Source: Gammaproteobacteria bacterium (lineage in GTDB: Bacteria > Pseudomonadota > Gammaproteobacteria > SZUA-229). Taken from it: a DNA stretch of 7,341 nucleotides. Made by a program: the position numbers and the translations under genes. The notes beneath the pieces were generated by a model that saw only the letters and a program-made list of their open reading frames with translations, was not told where the DNA came from and did not search any database. Shown in pieces: positions 1 through 5,789 of this stretch (its first letter is position 1; each line of letters begins with the position of its first letter). The DNA lies in contig JAOUQA010000093.1 in NCBI GenBank assembly GCA_029879605.1, forward strand, positions 1 to 7,341. The letters are read 5' to 3'.

Positions 1-180
1 GTGGAGGACACCGTAGAAAAAATGGATGTAGGTTTTGGCAAAGTGGGCCAGCCATTGAGACTGGCAGTGACCGGGAACGGCAAATCCCCATCGATAGATG
101 TTACGCTGGAACTACTGGGTAAGGAGAAAACCCTGGCGAGAATCGAGCAGGCATTGAGCCATATCGAAAATGTCGCCTGA
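1..180 (+). CDS. gltX: Glutamyl-tRNA synthetase, C-terminal end (partial)
   Basis: Frame 1 is open from the left edge and ends at TGA 178-180, giving the last 60 residues of a protein whose start lies outside the window. The residues resemble the C-terminal anticodon-binding domain of bacterial GltX: a segment reading KVGQPLRLAVTG, then SPSIDVTLELLG, and a final helix with RIEQALSHIE. In the family this region follows the catalytic Rossmann domain and helps recognise the tRNA-Glu anticodon; the whole enzyme charges tRNA-Glu with glutamate in the cytoplasm. The tRNA-Ala(GGC) gene downstream supports the call, because gltX and tRNA-Ala(GGC) are also neighbours in E. coli. GC is about 51% by hand count (92 of 180), clearly above the polysaccharide genes further right. 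The GTG at base 1 is an internal Val codon, not a start. Confidence 0.9.
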   Translation: MEDTVEKMDVGFGKVGQPLRLAVTGNGKSPSIDVTLELLGKEKTLARIEQALSHIENVA

Positions 181-200
181 TCTTATGTTAATGTGCTTTA

Positions 201-269
201 GTCATTTCGAGTGGTAGTTAACCCACTCGGGGTAGTAATTATGTCATGCCGAGGAAGTCGAGATATCTG
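201..269. repeat. Possible degenerate dispersed palindromic repeat
   Basis: Two imperfect direct copies, GTCATTTCGAG (201-211) and GTCATGCCGAG (243-253), match at 9 of 11 positions. CTCGG (226-230) can pair with CCGAG (249-253), and an 8-base palindrome AGATATCT (261-268) closes the stretch. The wording GTCAT-CCGAG-AAGTCGAG-ATCT resembles short intergenic repeats scattered in several bacterial genomes. With a single locus visible, dispersal cannot be shown, and chance similarity remains possible. Confidence 0.3.
205..232 (+). other. Stem-loop downstream of gltX
   Basis: CGAGTGG (208-214) pairs perfectly with CCACTCG (223-229) around an 8-base loop, and flanking T-G wobbles could lengthen the stem. 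It lies 27 bases after the gltX stop, where a transcript end would be expected. No T-tract follows directly, so it is not a canonical intrinsic terminator. It may protect the gltX mRNA 3' end or be part of the repeat-like stretch described next. Confidence 0.45.
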
Positions 270-297
270 TTTTTAGTGTCTTTATCTTATTGTTCTA

Positions 298-326
298 TTT
301 ACAAAAACTGGTTAAGCCAGTATTAT
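298..326 (+). promoter_or_regulatory. Sigma70-type promoter of the tRNA-Ala gene
   Basis: A -35 hexamer TTTACA (298-303, 5 of 6 to consensus) and a -10 hexamer TATTAT (321-326, 5 of 6) are separated by exactly 17 bases, which predicts a start near 332-334, some 8-10 bases before the mature tRNA. The spacer ends in a small inverted repeat, CTGG (308-311) and CCAG (317-320), just before the -10. There is no obvious GC-rich discriminator of the kind seen at stringently controlled stable-RNA promoters. Confidence 0.65.
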
Positions 327-341
327 CACTTCACATTAAAT

Positions 342-417
342 GGGGCTATAGCTCAGCTGGGAGAGCGCAACACTGGCAGTGTTGAGGTCGGCGGTTCGAT
401 CCCGCCTAGCTCCACCA
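342..417 (+). tRNA. tRNA-Ala (anticodon GGC)
   Basis: A complete 76-base cloverleaf can be folded by eye. The acceptor stem pairs 342-348 with 407-413, the D stem GCTC (351-354) pairs with GAGC (363-366), the anticodon stem CAACA (368-372) pairs with TGTTG (380-384), and the T stem GGCGG (390-394) pairs with CCGCC (402-406). The anticodon GGC is at 375-377, reading GCC and GCU alanine codons. The third acceptor pair is G-U, the classic alanine identity element recognised by AlaRS, and the discriminator is A414. CCA (415-417) is encoded in the DNA. The gene has its own upstream promoter and sits between gltX and the polysaccharide cluster. tRNA 3' ends are common integration sites, but I see no second copy of this 3' end in the window. 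Confidence 0.98.
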
Positions 418-422
418 ATTAA

Positions 423-428
423 TATAAT
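423..428 (+). promoter_or_regulatory. Possible -10 element in the tRNA-rfbB gap
   Basis: The 70-base gap between the tRNA and rfbB is very AT-rich and contains a perfect TATAAT at 423-428. The matching -35 position would fall inside the T arm of the tRNA gene and shows no consensus match, and there is no TG extension. A promoter here would start near 435 and serve the whole operon. It is weakly supported, and perfect -10 matches arise by chance in such AT-rich DNA. I find no strong intrinsic terminator in this gap. Confidence 0.25.
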
Positions 429-476
429 ATCTATAAATTTAATCATTAGATTGTTTTCTTAGCAGTAAACTTTATC

Positions 477-482
477 GGTGAG
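477..482 (+). promoter_or_regulatory. Ribosome binding site deciding the TTG start of rfbB
   Basis: GGTGAG at 477-482 is a near-consensus Shine-Dalgarno sequence 5 bases before TTG 488-490. It supports the unusual TTG start over any internal ATG, all of which would remove the nucleotide-binding motif. Confidence 0.7.
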
Positions 483-487
483 ATATT

Positions 488-1555
488 TTGAAAGTTTTAG
501 TAACAGGAGGTGCTGGTTTCATAGGATCTGCTGTCATACGTCAGTATATTAATGAAACCAATCATGAGGTTATCAATCTTGATGCCTTAACCTATGCAGG
601 TAATCTTGAATCTCTCACAGAAGTATCGTCAAGTTCACGATATTCTTTTGAGCATGCAAATATCTGCGATATAAAAGCAATAGAGAAGATCTTTAAACAA
701 TATCAGCCAGATGCAATTATGCACTTAGCAGCAGAATCTCATGTTGATCGCTCTATTGATGGACCTGCGGATTTCATTCAGACAAATATTGTAGGTACCT
801 ATAACTTACTGGATGTGTCAAGGAAATATTGGGCCTGTCTCGAAAGCTCTAAAAAGGATAAATTTCGTTTTCATCATGTCTCAACAGATGAAGTCTATGG
901 GGATCTGGATGAATCAGGTTTTTTTACCGAAGAAACATCTTATGAGCCAAGTTCGCCTTATTCTGCAAGCAAAGCATCTTCGGATCACTTGGTGCGTGCC
1001 TGGTATCGTACATATGGCCTGCCGGTTGTGGTTACTAATTGTTCTAATAACTATGGCGCCTACCAGTTTCCTGAAAAGCTTATACCGCTTGTGACATTAA
1101 ATGCTCTGGAGGGTAAGCCATTGCCAGTTTATGGAACGGGTGAACAAGTTCGTGACTGGTTGCATGTTGATGACCATGCCAGGGCACTCAGGTTGGTGCT
1201 TGAAAAAGGCAAACTTGGCGAAACCTATAATATTGGCGGGCATAACGAAAAAACTAATCTAGACGTTGTTAAAACTATTTGTTCAATACTTGATGAACTA
1301 GTGCCTGATTCAGAATTTAAACCACATGAACAGCTTATTAGGTTTGTTACGGACAGGCCAGGACATGATGTTCGTTATGCAATAGATGCAGATAAAATAG
1401 CCAGGGATCTGGGCTGGTTGCCTGAAGAAACATTTGAAAGTGGTATTAAAAAAACTATCAGGTGGTATCTTGATAATTCTGAATGGTGTCAGCATGTGCT
1501 AGATGGTAGTTATCAGCGTGAAAGACTAGGAACAGGTATGGCGGCACGGTCATGA
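488..1555 (+). CDS. rfbB: dTDP-glucose 4,6-dehydratase
   Basis: This 355-residue protein of the extended short-chain dehydrogenase family (RmlB/RfbB) converts dTDP-D-glucose to dTDP-4-keto-6-deoxy-D-glucose using bound NAD+ in the cytoplasm. The N-terminal Rossmann motif TGGAGFIGS has G7, G10 and G13. The family's catalytic signature STDEVYGDL gives T133, D134 and E135, and the YxxxK pair is Y158 and K162. A GSYQRERLG stretch near the C-terminus is typical of the family. Length is normal. The start is TTG at 488-490; it is chosen because the MKVLVTGGAG beginning fits the family exactly and a GGTGAG ribosome site (477-482) lies 5 bases upstream. It is the first gene of the operon, and its stop overlaps the start of rfbA as ATGA. 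The keto-sugar product feeds the aminotransferase downstream. Rhamnose synthesis is not supported because rmlC and rmlD are absent from the window. Confidence 0.97.
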   Translation: MKVLVTGGAGFIGSAVIRQYINETNHEVINLDALTYAGNLESLTEVSSSSRYSFEHANICDIKAIEKIFKQYQPDAIMHLAAESHVDRSIDGPADFIQTNIVGTYNLLDVSRKYWACLESSKKDKFRFHHVSTDEVYGDLDESGFFTEETSYEPSSPYSASKASSDHLVRAWYRTYGLPVVVTNCSNNYGAYQFPEKLIPLVTLNALEGKPLPVYGTGEQVRDWLHVDDHARALRLVLEKGKLGETYNIGGHNEKTNLDVVKTICSILDELVPDSEFKPHEQLIRFVTDRPGHDVRYAIDADKIARDLGWLPEETFESGIKKTIRWYLDNSEWCQHVLDGSYQRERLGTGMAARS

Positions 1556-2412
1556 AAGGCATTGTTTTAGCGGGAGGTGCAGGAACAAGGCTTTATCCTA
1601 TTACTAAAGGTATTTCGAAACAGCTTTTACCAGTTTATGATAAACCTATGGTGTATTACCCATTATCTGTATTGATGCTGGCAGGGATTCGAGACGTGTT
1701 GATGATTACAACGCCCGAAGATCAGCAAAGTTTTATTAATTTGTTAGGTGATGGCTCAAACTTCGGCATAGATATCAGTTATGCTACACAGCAAAATCCT
1801 GATGGTCTTGCACAGGCATTTATTATTGGTAAAAACTTTATTGCGGATGATTCGGTTTGTCTGGTATTAGGTGATAACATTTTTTATGGCCAAGGTTTTA
1901 CTCCAAAATTATGTGAGGCTTCTAGTCGATCCCGGGGAGCTACAGTATTTGGCTATCAGGTTAAAGATCCAGAACGTTTTGGTGTTGTGGCTTTTGATGA
2001 TCAGAAGTGTGCTATTTCAATTGAAGAAAAACCAATGCAACCAAAGTCAAATTACGCAGTAACTGGCCTTTATTTTTATGATAATGAAGTGATTGAAATC
2101 GCTAAGGGGGTGAGGCCTTCAGCTCGAGGAGAGTTCGAGATTACCAGTATTAATCAAGCGTATCTGGAGCGTGGTGATTTGCATGTGGAACTGTTAGGTC
2201 GTGGGTTTGCATGGCTGGATACTGGAACACATGATAGCTTGCAGGAAGCCAGCTCTTTTGTACAAACCATTGAGCATCGTCAAGGTTACAAAATTGCCTG
2301 TTTGGAAGAGATCGCTTTTAATAATGGCTGGCTAAATGCGGACCAGTTGAAACAAATAGGTAAGGCTTTGGGTAAAAATGGTTATGGTAAATATTTGTTA
2401 TCGTTAGTTTGA
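1552..2412 (+). CDS. rfbA: Glucose-1-phosphate thymidylyltransferase
   Basis: This 286-residue RmlA/RfbA protein joins dTTP and alpha-D-glucose-1-phosphate to make dTDP-D-glucose and pyrophosphate, the committed step for dTDP-sugars. The N-terminal nucleotidyltransferase signature LAGGAGTRLYPIT covers residues 6-18, followed by SKQLLPVYDKP with K23. The metal-binding aspartates are D108 in LGDNIFYG and D223 in WLDTGTHDS. The sugar-binding stretch EEKP (158-161) leads into NYAVTGLYFYD. The length is usual for the short RmlA class, including the C-terminal helical region that forms the allosteric site in known RmlA enzymes, where dTDP-sugars give feedback inhibition. ATG 1552 overlaps the rfbB stop in ATGA, so translation is probably coupled. 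A gap of 8 bases separates it from the aminotransferase gene. Confidence 0.97.
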   Translation: MKGIVLAGGAGTRLYPITKGISKQLLPVYDKPMVYYPLSVLMLAGIRDVLMITTPEDQQSFINLLGDGSNFGIDISYATQQNPDGLAQAFIIGKNFIADDSVCLVLGDNIFYGQGFTPKLCEASSRSRGATVFGYQVKDPERFGVVAFDDQKCAISIEEKPMQPKSNYAVTGLYFYDNEVIEIAKGVRPSARGEFEITSINQAYLERGDLHVELLGRGFAWLDTGTHDSLQEASSFVQTIEHRQGYKIACLEEIAFNNGWLNADQLKQIGKALGKNGYGKYLLSLV

Positions 2413-2420
2413 GATGAGTA

Positions 2421-3521
2421 ATGACTAATAAGCCTATTTATGTAACTCAGCCATTCTTGCCCCCGTTAGAAGAGTTTGAGTCTTATTTGCGGGAAATTTG
2501 GGATAGTAAAATACTTTCTAATAGTGGGTACTTTCATCAGCAGTTAGAAAATGCGCTATGTGAATATTTGGGAGTAGAGTATATTTCTTTATTTTCTAAT
2601 GGAACTATTGCGTTGATTACGGCACTACAAGCACTACAAATTAAAGGTGAGGTCATAACTACTCCTTATTCTTTCGTGGCAACAGCTCATTCTATAATGT
2701 GGAATGGTCTTAAACCAATTTTTGTAGATGTGGATTCTGAAACTCTAAATCTAGATCCAGCTAGAATCGAAGCTGCAATTAGTTCACAAACGACAGCTAT
2801 TATGCCTGTTCATTGCTATGGTAGAGCTTGTGATGTGAATGCTATTCAACAGATCGCTGATAAATATAATCTTAAAGTGATTTATGATGCTGCCCATGCT
2901 TTTGGCGTAAAAGATGATGATGGTAGTTTGCTGAGACATGGTGATCTATCAGTGTTGAGTTTTCATGCTACGAAGGTATTTAATACGTTTGAAGGAGGCG
3001 CCATTGTTTGTCCTGATGTTAAAACAAAGCAACGTATAGATCAATTAAAGAACTTTGGTTTTCAAGATGATGTAACAGTAATTGATTTTGGTATTAACGG
3101 GAAAATGAGTGAAATTAATGCGGCATTTGGCGTATTACAGTTAAAGTATATCGATCAAGCAGTGGCGCGGCGTAGAAATATAGATGCTTTGTACCGTGAA
3201 TTGCTTAAGAATGTTAAAGGTATTCGTTGTATGCCTGAGGTTGATGTGGGAATGGCTAATTACTCGTATTTTCCAATTTTTGTTGAGTCTGAGTATCCTG
3301 TTAGTAGGGATGAGCTTTTTCAGAAGCTGAAAGATAATGATATTTATTCTCGTCGTTATTTTTATCCGCTAATTTCGGATTATGAGATATATCGAGAGTT
3401 TTCTTCTGGTTACGATTTTTCTGTGGCATTAAATGCCGCAAATAAGATTCTTTGTTTGCCTATTTATCCTGATCTAAGTGCTCAAGATGTTAAGTTTGTA
3501 ATAAATATCATTAATAGTTGA
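2421..3521 (+). CDS. vioA: dTDP-4-amino-4,6-dideoxyglucose aminotransferase (VioA-like)
   Basis: A 366-residue PLP-dependent aminotransferase of the DegT/DnrJ/EryC1/StrS family. It probably transfers an amino group from glutamate to C4 of dTDP-4-keto-6-deoxyglucose, giving dTDP-Qui4N. The Schiff-base lysine is K185 in SFHATKVFNTFEGG, and D156 and H159 in YDAAHAFG contact the cofactor. The N-terminal half carries SNGTIALITAL (59-69) and TTPYSFVATAHS (80-91). The opening VTQPFLPPLEEF and the PVHCYGRACDV segment recall VioA from E. coli O7 and Shigella dysenteriae type 7 more than other family members; this is recognition by eye, not an alignment. Placement after rfbBA and before a sugar formyltransferase supports a 4-amino product. 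An FdtB/QdtB-type 3-aminotransferase is less likely, because the 3,4-ketoisomerase it needs is absent. The ribosome site is only a weak GATGAG just before the ATG. Confidence 0.87.
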   Translation: MTNKPIYVTQPFLPPLEEFESYLREIWDSKILSNSGYFHQQLENALCEYLGVEYISLFSNGTIALITALQALQIKGEVITTPYSFVATAHSIMWNGLKPIFVDVDSETLNLDPARIEAAISSQTTAIMPVHCYGRACDVNAIQQIADKYNLKVIYDAAHAFGVKDDDGSLLRHGDLSVLSFHATKVFNTFEGGAIVCPDVKTKQRIDQLKNFGFQDDVTVIDFGINGKMSEINAAFGVLQLKYIDQAVARRRNIDALYRELLKNVKGIRCMPEVDVGMANYSYFPIFVESEYPVSRDELFQKLKDNDIYSRRYFYPLISDYEIYREFSSGYDFSVALNAANKILCLPIYPDLSAQDVKFVINIINS

Positions 3522-3531
3522 GTGATAATAG

Positions 3532-4269
3532 ATGTCTGATAATAAAAAAATTTTGGTTGTCTCAGACAATTCATCTTTGGTTTCTTTTTTTCAAAATGAA
3601 TGTTTAATACAAGAGGTATCTGAATCGCACAGTATTGAATATAGATACTCGACAGTGAATGAGAAGCCGCAAGAAATGATTCAATTAGGTGCTACTTCTC
3701 TAGATGTTAAAGATTTGAGGTTTATAACTTTAGCAAAGAATAAGTATGATCTAATAGTTTCTATCCATTGTAAGCAAATATTCCCTGCTGATCTAGTTTC
3801 TTCTGTTACATGTATTAATGTTCATCCTGGACTAAATCCTTATAACCGAGGATGGTATCCGCAAGTTTTTTCAATTATTAATGGAAAGCCGATAGGGGCG
3901 ACGATACATTTAATGGATGAAGAAGTTGATCATGGTGGAATTATTGATCAACTAAAAGTGGATATACGGTTAAGCGATACTTCATTGGATGTATATGAAA
4001 AGGTTGTTGAGGCTGAAAAATTACTAATTAGAAAGAACTTGCTCAGAATAATTAAAGGTGAGTTTTCTGTGGCTGCACCAGAATCAGAAGGAAATTATAA
4101 TTCTATTGGTGATTTTAAGTCTCTATGTAAGCTAAATATTAATGCAAAGGCCACTTTGAAGGATCATATTGATTTGTTGCGTGCTTTAACGCATGGGGAA
4201 TTTAAGAATGCTTATTTCCTAGATGAGCATGGAAGTAAGATATATATACGTGTAACACTTGAAGAATAG
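3532..4269 (+). CDS. vioF: dTDP-4-amino-sugar N-formyltransferase (VioF/WbtJ-like)
   Basis: A 245-residue sugar N-formyltransferase that probably moves a formyl group from N10-formyltetrahydrofolate to the C4 amine of dTDP-Qui4N, yielding dTDP-Qui4NFo. The formyltransferase catalytic triad is visible: N96 and H98 in CINVHPGLNPYNRG, and D133 in MDEEVDHGGII. The PYNRGWYPQVFSI loop and GATIHLMDE (122-130) are typical of the amino-sugar branch, such as Francisella WbtJ and Providencia VioF, rather than methionyl-tRNA formyltransferase, which is longer and has an SLLP motif. The last 60-70 residues form a smaller C-terminal part of less certain role. The preceding aminotransferase supplies the expected substrate. 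The start is ATG 3532, 10 bases after the vioA stop, with no strong ribosome site. The 5' end contains an A7 and a T7 run. GC in this gene is very low (14 of 60 in bases 3541-3600). The alternative substrate dTDP-Qui3N is less likely without a ketoisomerase. Confidence 0.87.
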   Translation: MSDNKKILVVSDNSSLVSFFQNECLIQEVSESHSIEYRYSTVNEKPQEMIQLGATSLDVKDLRFITLAKNKYDLIVSIHCKQIFPADLVSSVTCINVHPGLNPYNRGWYPQVFSIINGKPIGATIHLMDEEVDHGGIIDQLKVDIRLSDTSLDVYEKVVEAEKLLIRKNLLRIIKGEFSVAAPESEGNYNSIGDFKSLCKLNINAKATLKDHIDLLRALTHGEFKNAYFLDEHGSKIYIRVTLEE

Positions 4270-4276
4270 GTTTTGA

Positions 4277-5785
4277 GTGCTATCTCTTAGGCGAAATATA
4301 GCTGCTAATTACGCGAGTCAGGTTTATGTTGCATTGATCGGTATTTTGATGCTTCCCATTTATATCAAGTATATGGGGGCAGAGGCTTATGGATTGATTG
4401 GTTTTTTTACGATGATGCAGGCATGGTTCAATTTATTGGATCTTGGGTTGACGCCAACAATAGGTCGAGAAACGGCTCGGTACCGAGCAGGTTTTGCAGA
4501 TGTTCTTAGTTTTCGCAGGTTGTATAGGGCGCTTAGTGCTATATTTATCCTGATTGCTATGATAGGTGGAACTGGCTTGTTGGTACTATCATCAACGATA
4601 GCAAAAGATTGGTTGAATACTGAAGAATTATCTCTAAATGAGATACAAATTGCAGTACAAATTATGGCTATTAGTGTAGCGCTACGTTGGATGTGTGGTC
4701 TTTTTCGTGGTGTTATTACTGGTTCGGAAAGGCTTGTTTGGTTGGGGGGATTTAATGCGTTTGTTGCATCATTGCGATTTATTGGCGTGTTGGCGGTCAT
4801 GTGGTGGTTTGGCTTTACTCCTTTTGTGTTTTTTTCTTATCAGTTAGTAATTGCAATAATTGAAATTGCGGGTTTATGGTTAAAATCGACCTATTTAATA
4901 CTCAGTCAAGCACCTATTAGTGAGCCTATCGGATGGTCATTGAATCCAGTTAGGCCATTAATTAAATTTTCTCTGACAATTGCTTTTACGGCTTCAGTAT
5001 GGGTAATGGTTACCCAAACTGATAAGTTAATATTATCTAGTATTTTGCCATTGTCGGAATATGGTTTCTTTACTCTCTCTGTATTGGTGGCTAATGGAAT
5101 AATGTTGCTGAGTGGTCCGATAAGTAATGCAATTATGCCACGTTTGGCAAAACTAGAAGCTGAAGGTAATAGAAAAGAAGTGATACAAGTTTATCGTCAA
5201 TCGACACGATTGGTGACAGTCATTGCTGGTTCGGCAGCAGCAACTCTAGCATTTTGTGCGGAGCCCCTGCTTTGGGCATGGACGGGAGATTTTGCGTTGG
5301 CAAGGAAGTCAGCTCCTATTTTGACTTTGTATGCTATTGGTAATGGTGCACTTGCTGTTGCAGCTTTTCCATATTATTTGCAGTACGCTAGGGGAGACTT
5401 GAGATTGCATTTTATCGGGCATCTTTTATTGTTGTTGATTTTAATACCATCTATTGTTTTGGCGGCAAACTTTTACGGTGCTATTGGTGCTGGTTATGTA
5501 TGGGTGGTGGTGAATCTATTGTATCTCTTTGTATGGGTGGCAATTATGCACAGAAAATTAGAGCCAGGACTACATTGGAAATGGCTTTTTAATGATGTAT
5601 TGATGATTGGTTTGCCAATAGGCGTGTTGGGGATTGTTGTTTTATTCGTAGAATTAAATTTGACTAGTCGTTTAGGGAGTTTGGTTTATGTGATGGCATT
5701 TGGTGTTATTGCGGCCTTATTAGCCGCATTTATGTCTTCAGATATACGTAATTTTATTTCAAAGTTAAAGGCTAAGGTTGTGTAA
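4277..5785 (+). CDS. wzx: O-antigen flippase Wzx, polysaccharide transporter family
   Basis: A 502-residue integral membrane protein with roughly 12-14 hydrophobic segments spread over its whole length, for example near residues 10-30, 36-56, 85-106, 155-177, 180-202, 260-281, 344-366, 380-397, 400-423, 438-460 and 466-485. The opening RRNIAANYASQVYVALIGILMLPIYI, the LGAEAYG-like MGAEAYGLIGF and the DLGLTPTIGRE loop are typical of Wzx/RfbX proteins of the MOP exporter superfamily, as is the QTDKLILS element near 247-254. In Wzx/Wzy systems it flips undecaprenyl-diphosphate-linked repeat units from the cytoplasmic to the periplasmic face of the inner membrane. The start is GTG 4277: the in-frame codon just upstream is a TGA, the first helix begins at once, and an AGG overlapping the vioF stop can act as a weak ribosome site. 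Substrate specificity cannot be read from sequence. Confidence 0.9.
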   Translation: MLSLRRNIAANYASQVYVALIGILMLPIYIKYMGAEAYGLIGFFTMMQAWFNLLDLGLTPTIGRETARYRAGFADVLSFRRLYRALSAIFILIAMIGGTGLLVLSSTIAKDWLNTEELSLNEIQIAVQIMAISVALRWMCGLFRGVITGSERLVWLGGFNAFVASLRFIGVLAVMWWFGFTPFVFFSYQLVIAIIEIAGLWLKSTYLILSQAPISEPIGWSLNPVRPLIKFSLTIAFTASVWVMVTQTDKLILSSILPLSEYGFFTLSVLVANGIMLLSGPISNAIMPRLAKLEAEGNRKEVIQVYRQSTRLVTVIAGSAAATLAFCAEPLLWAWTGDFALARKSAPILTLYAIGNGALAVAAFPYYLQYARGDLRLHFIGHLLLLLILIPSIVLAANFYGAIGAGYVWVVVNLLYLFVWVAIMHRKLEPGLHWKWLFNDVLMIGLPIGVLGIVVLFVELNLTSRLGSLVYVMAFGVIAALLAAFMSSDIRNFISKLKAKVV

Positions 5786-5789
5786 TATA

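Noticed and set aside
205..232. Intrinsic terminator of gltX
   Set aside because: The stem is good, but no run of T follows; the first T-run (270-274) is about 40 bases away. It is listed only as a stem-loop.
390..398. GGCGGTTCG resembling the start of an ops/JUMPstart element (GGCGGTAG) upstream of an O-antigen cluster
   Set aside because: These bases are the T arm of tRNA-Ala, fully explained by the cloverleaf, and the following bases do not match ops. No other ops-like sequence was seen before rfbB.
813..2062. Short plus-strand frames at 813-1094 and 1871-2062
   Set aside because: They are out-of-frame readings inside rfbB and rfbA, which have complete family motifs in the main frame.
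488..2412. dTDP-rhamnose pathway
   Set aside because: rfbB and rfbA alone suggest it, but rmlC and rmlD are absent and a C4 aminotransferase follows, so the keto sugar is most simply routed to Qui4NFo. Genes outside the window could still add rhamnose synthesis.
2622..2639. Exact 9-base tandem repeat GCACTACAA twice within vioA
   Set aside because: It encodes ALQALQ in a helix, keeps the frame, has only two copies and is likely incidental.
4387..4800. A 137-codon open frame on the minus strand inside wzx
   Set aside because: It lies wholly within a clear flippase gene, has no recognisable motif and no promoter or ribosome site context. Long antisense frames are expected opposite coding DNA. 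The same applies to the shorter minus-strand frames at 1310-1495, 5686-5943 and 5998-6246.
5778..5789. TTG at 5778 as start of the glycosyltransferase
   Set aside because: It would overlap the wzx end and leave no spacing after the AAGG at 5774-5777. ATG 5790 begins just before the conserved domain and is preferred.
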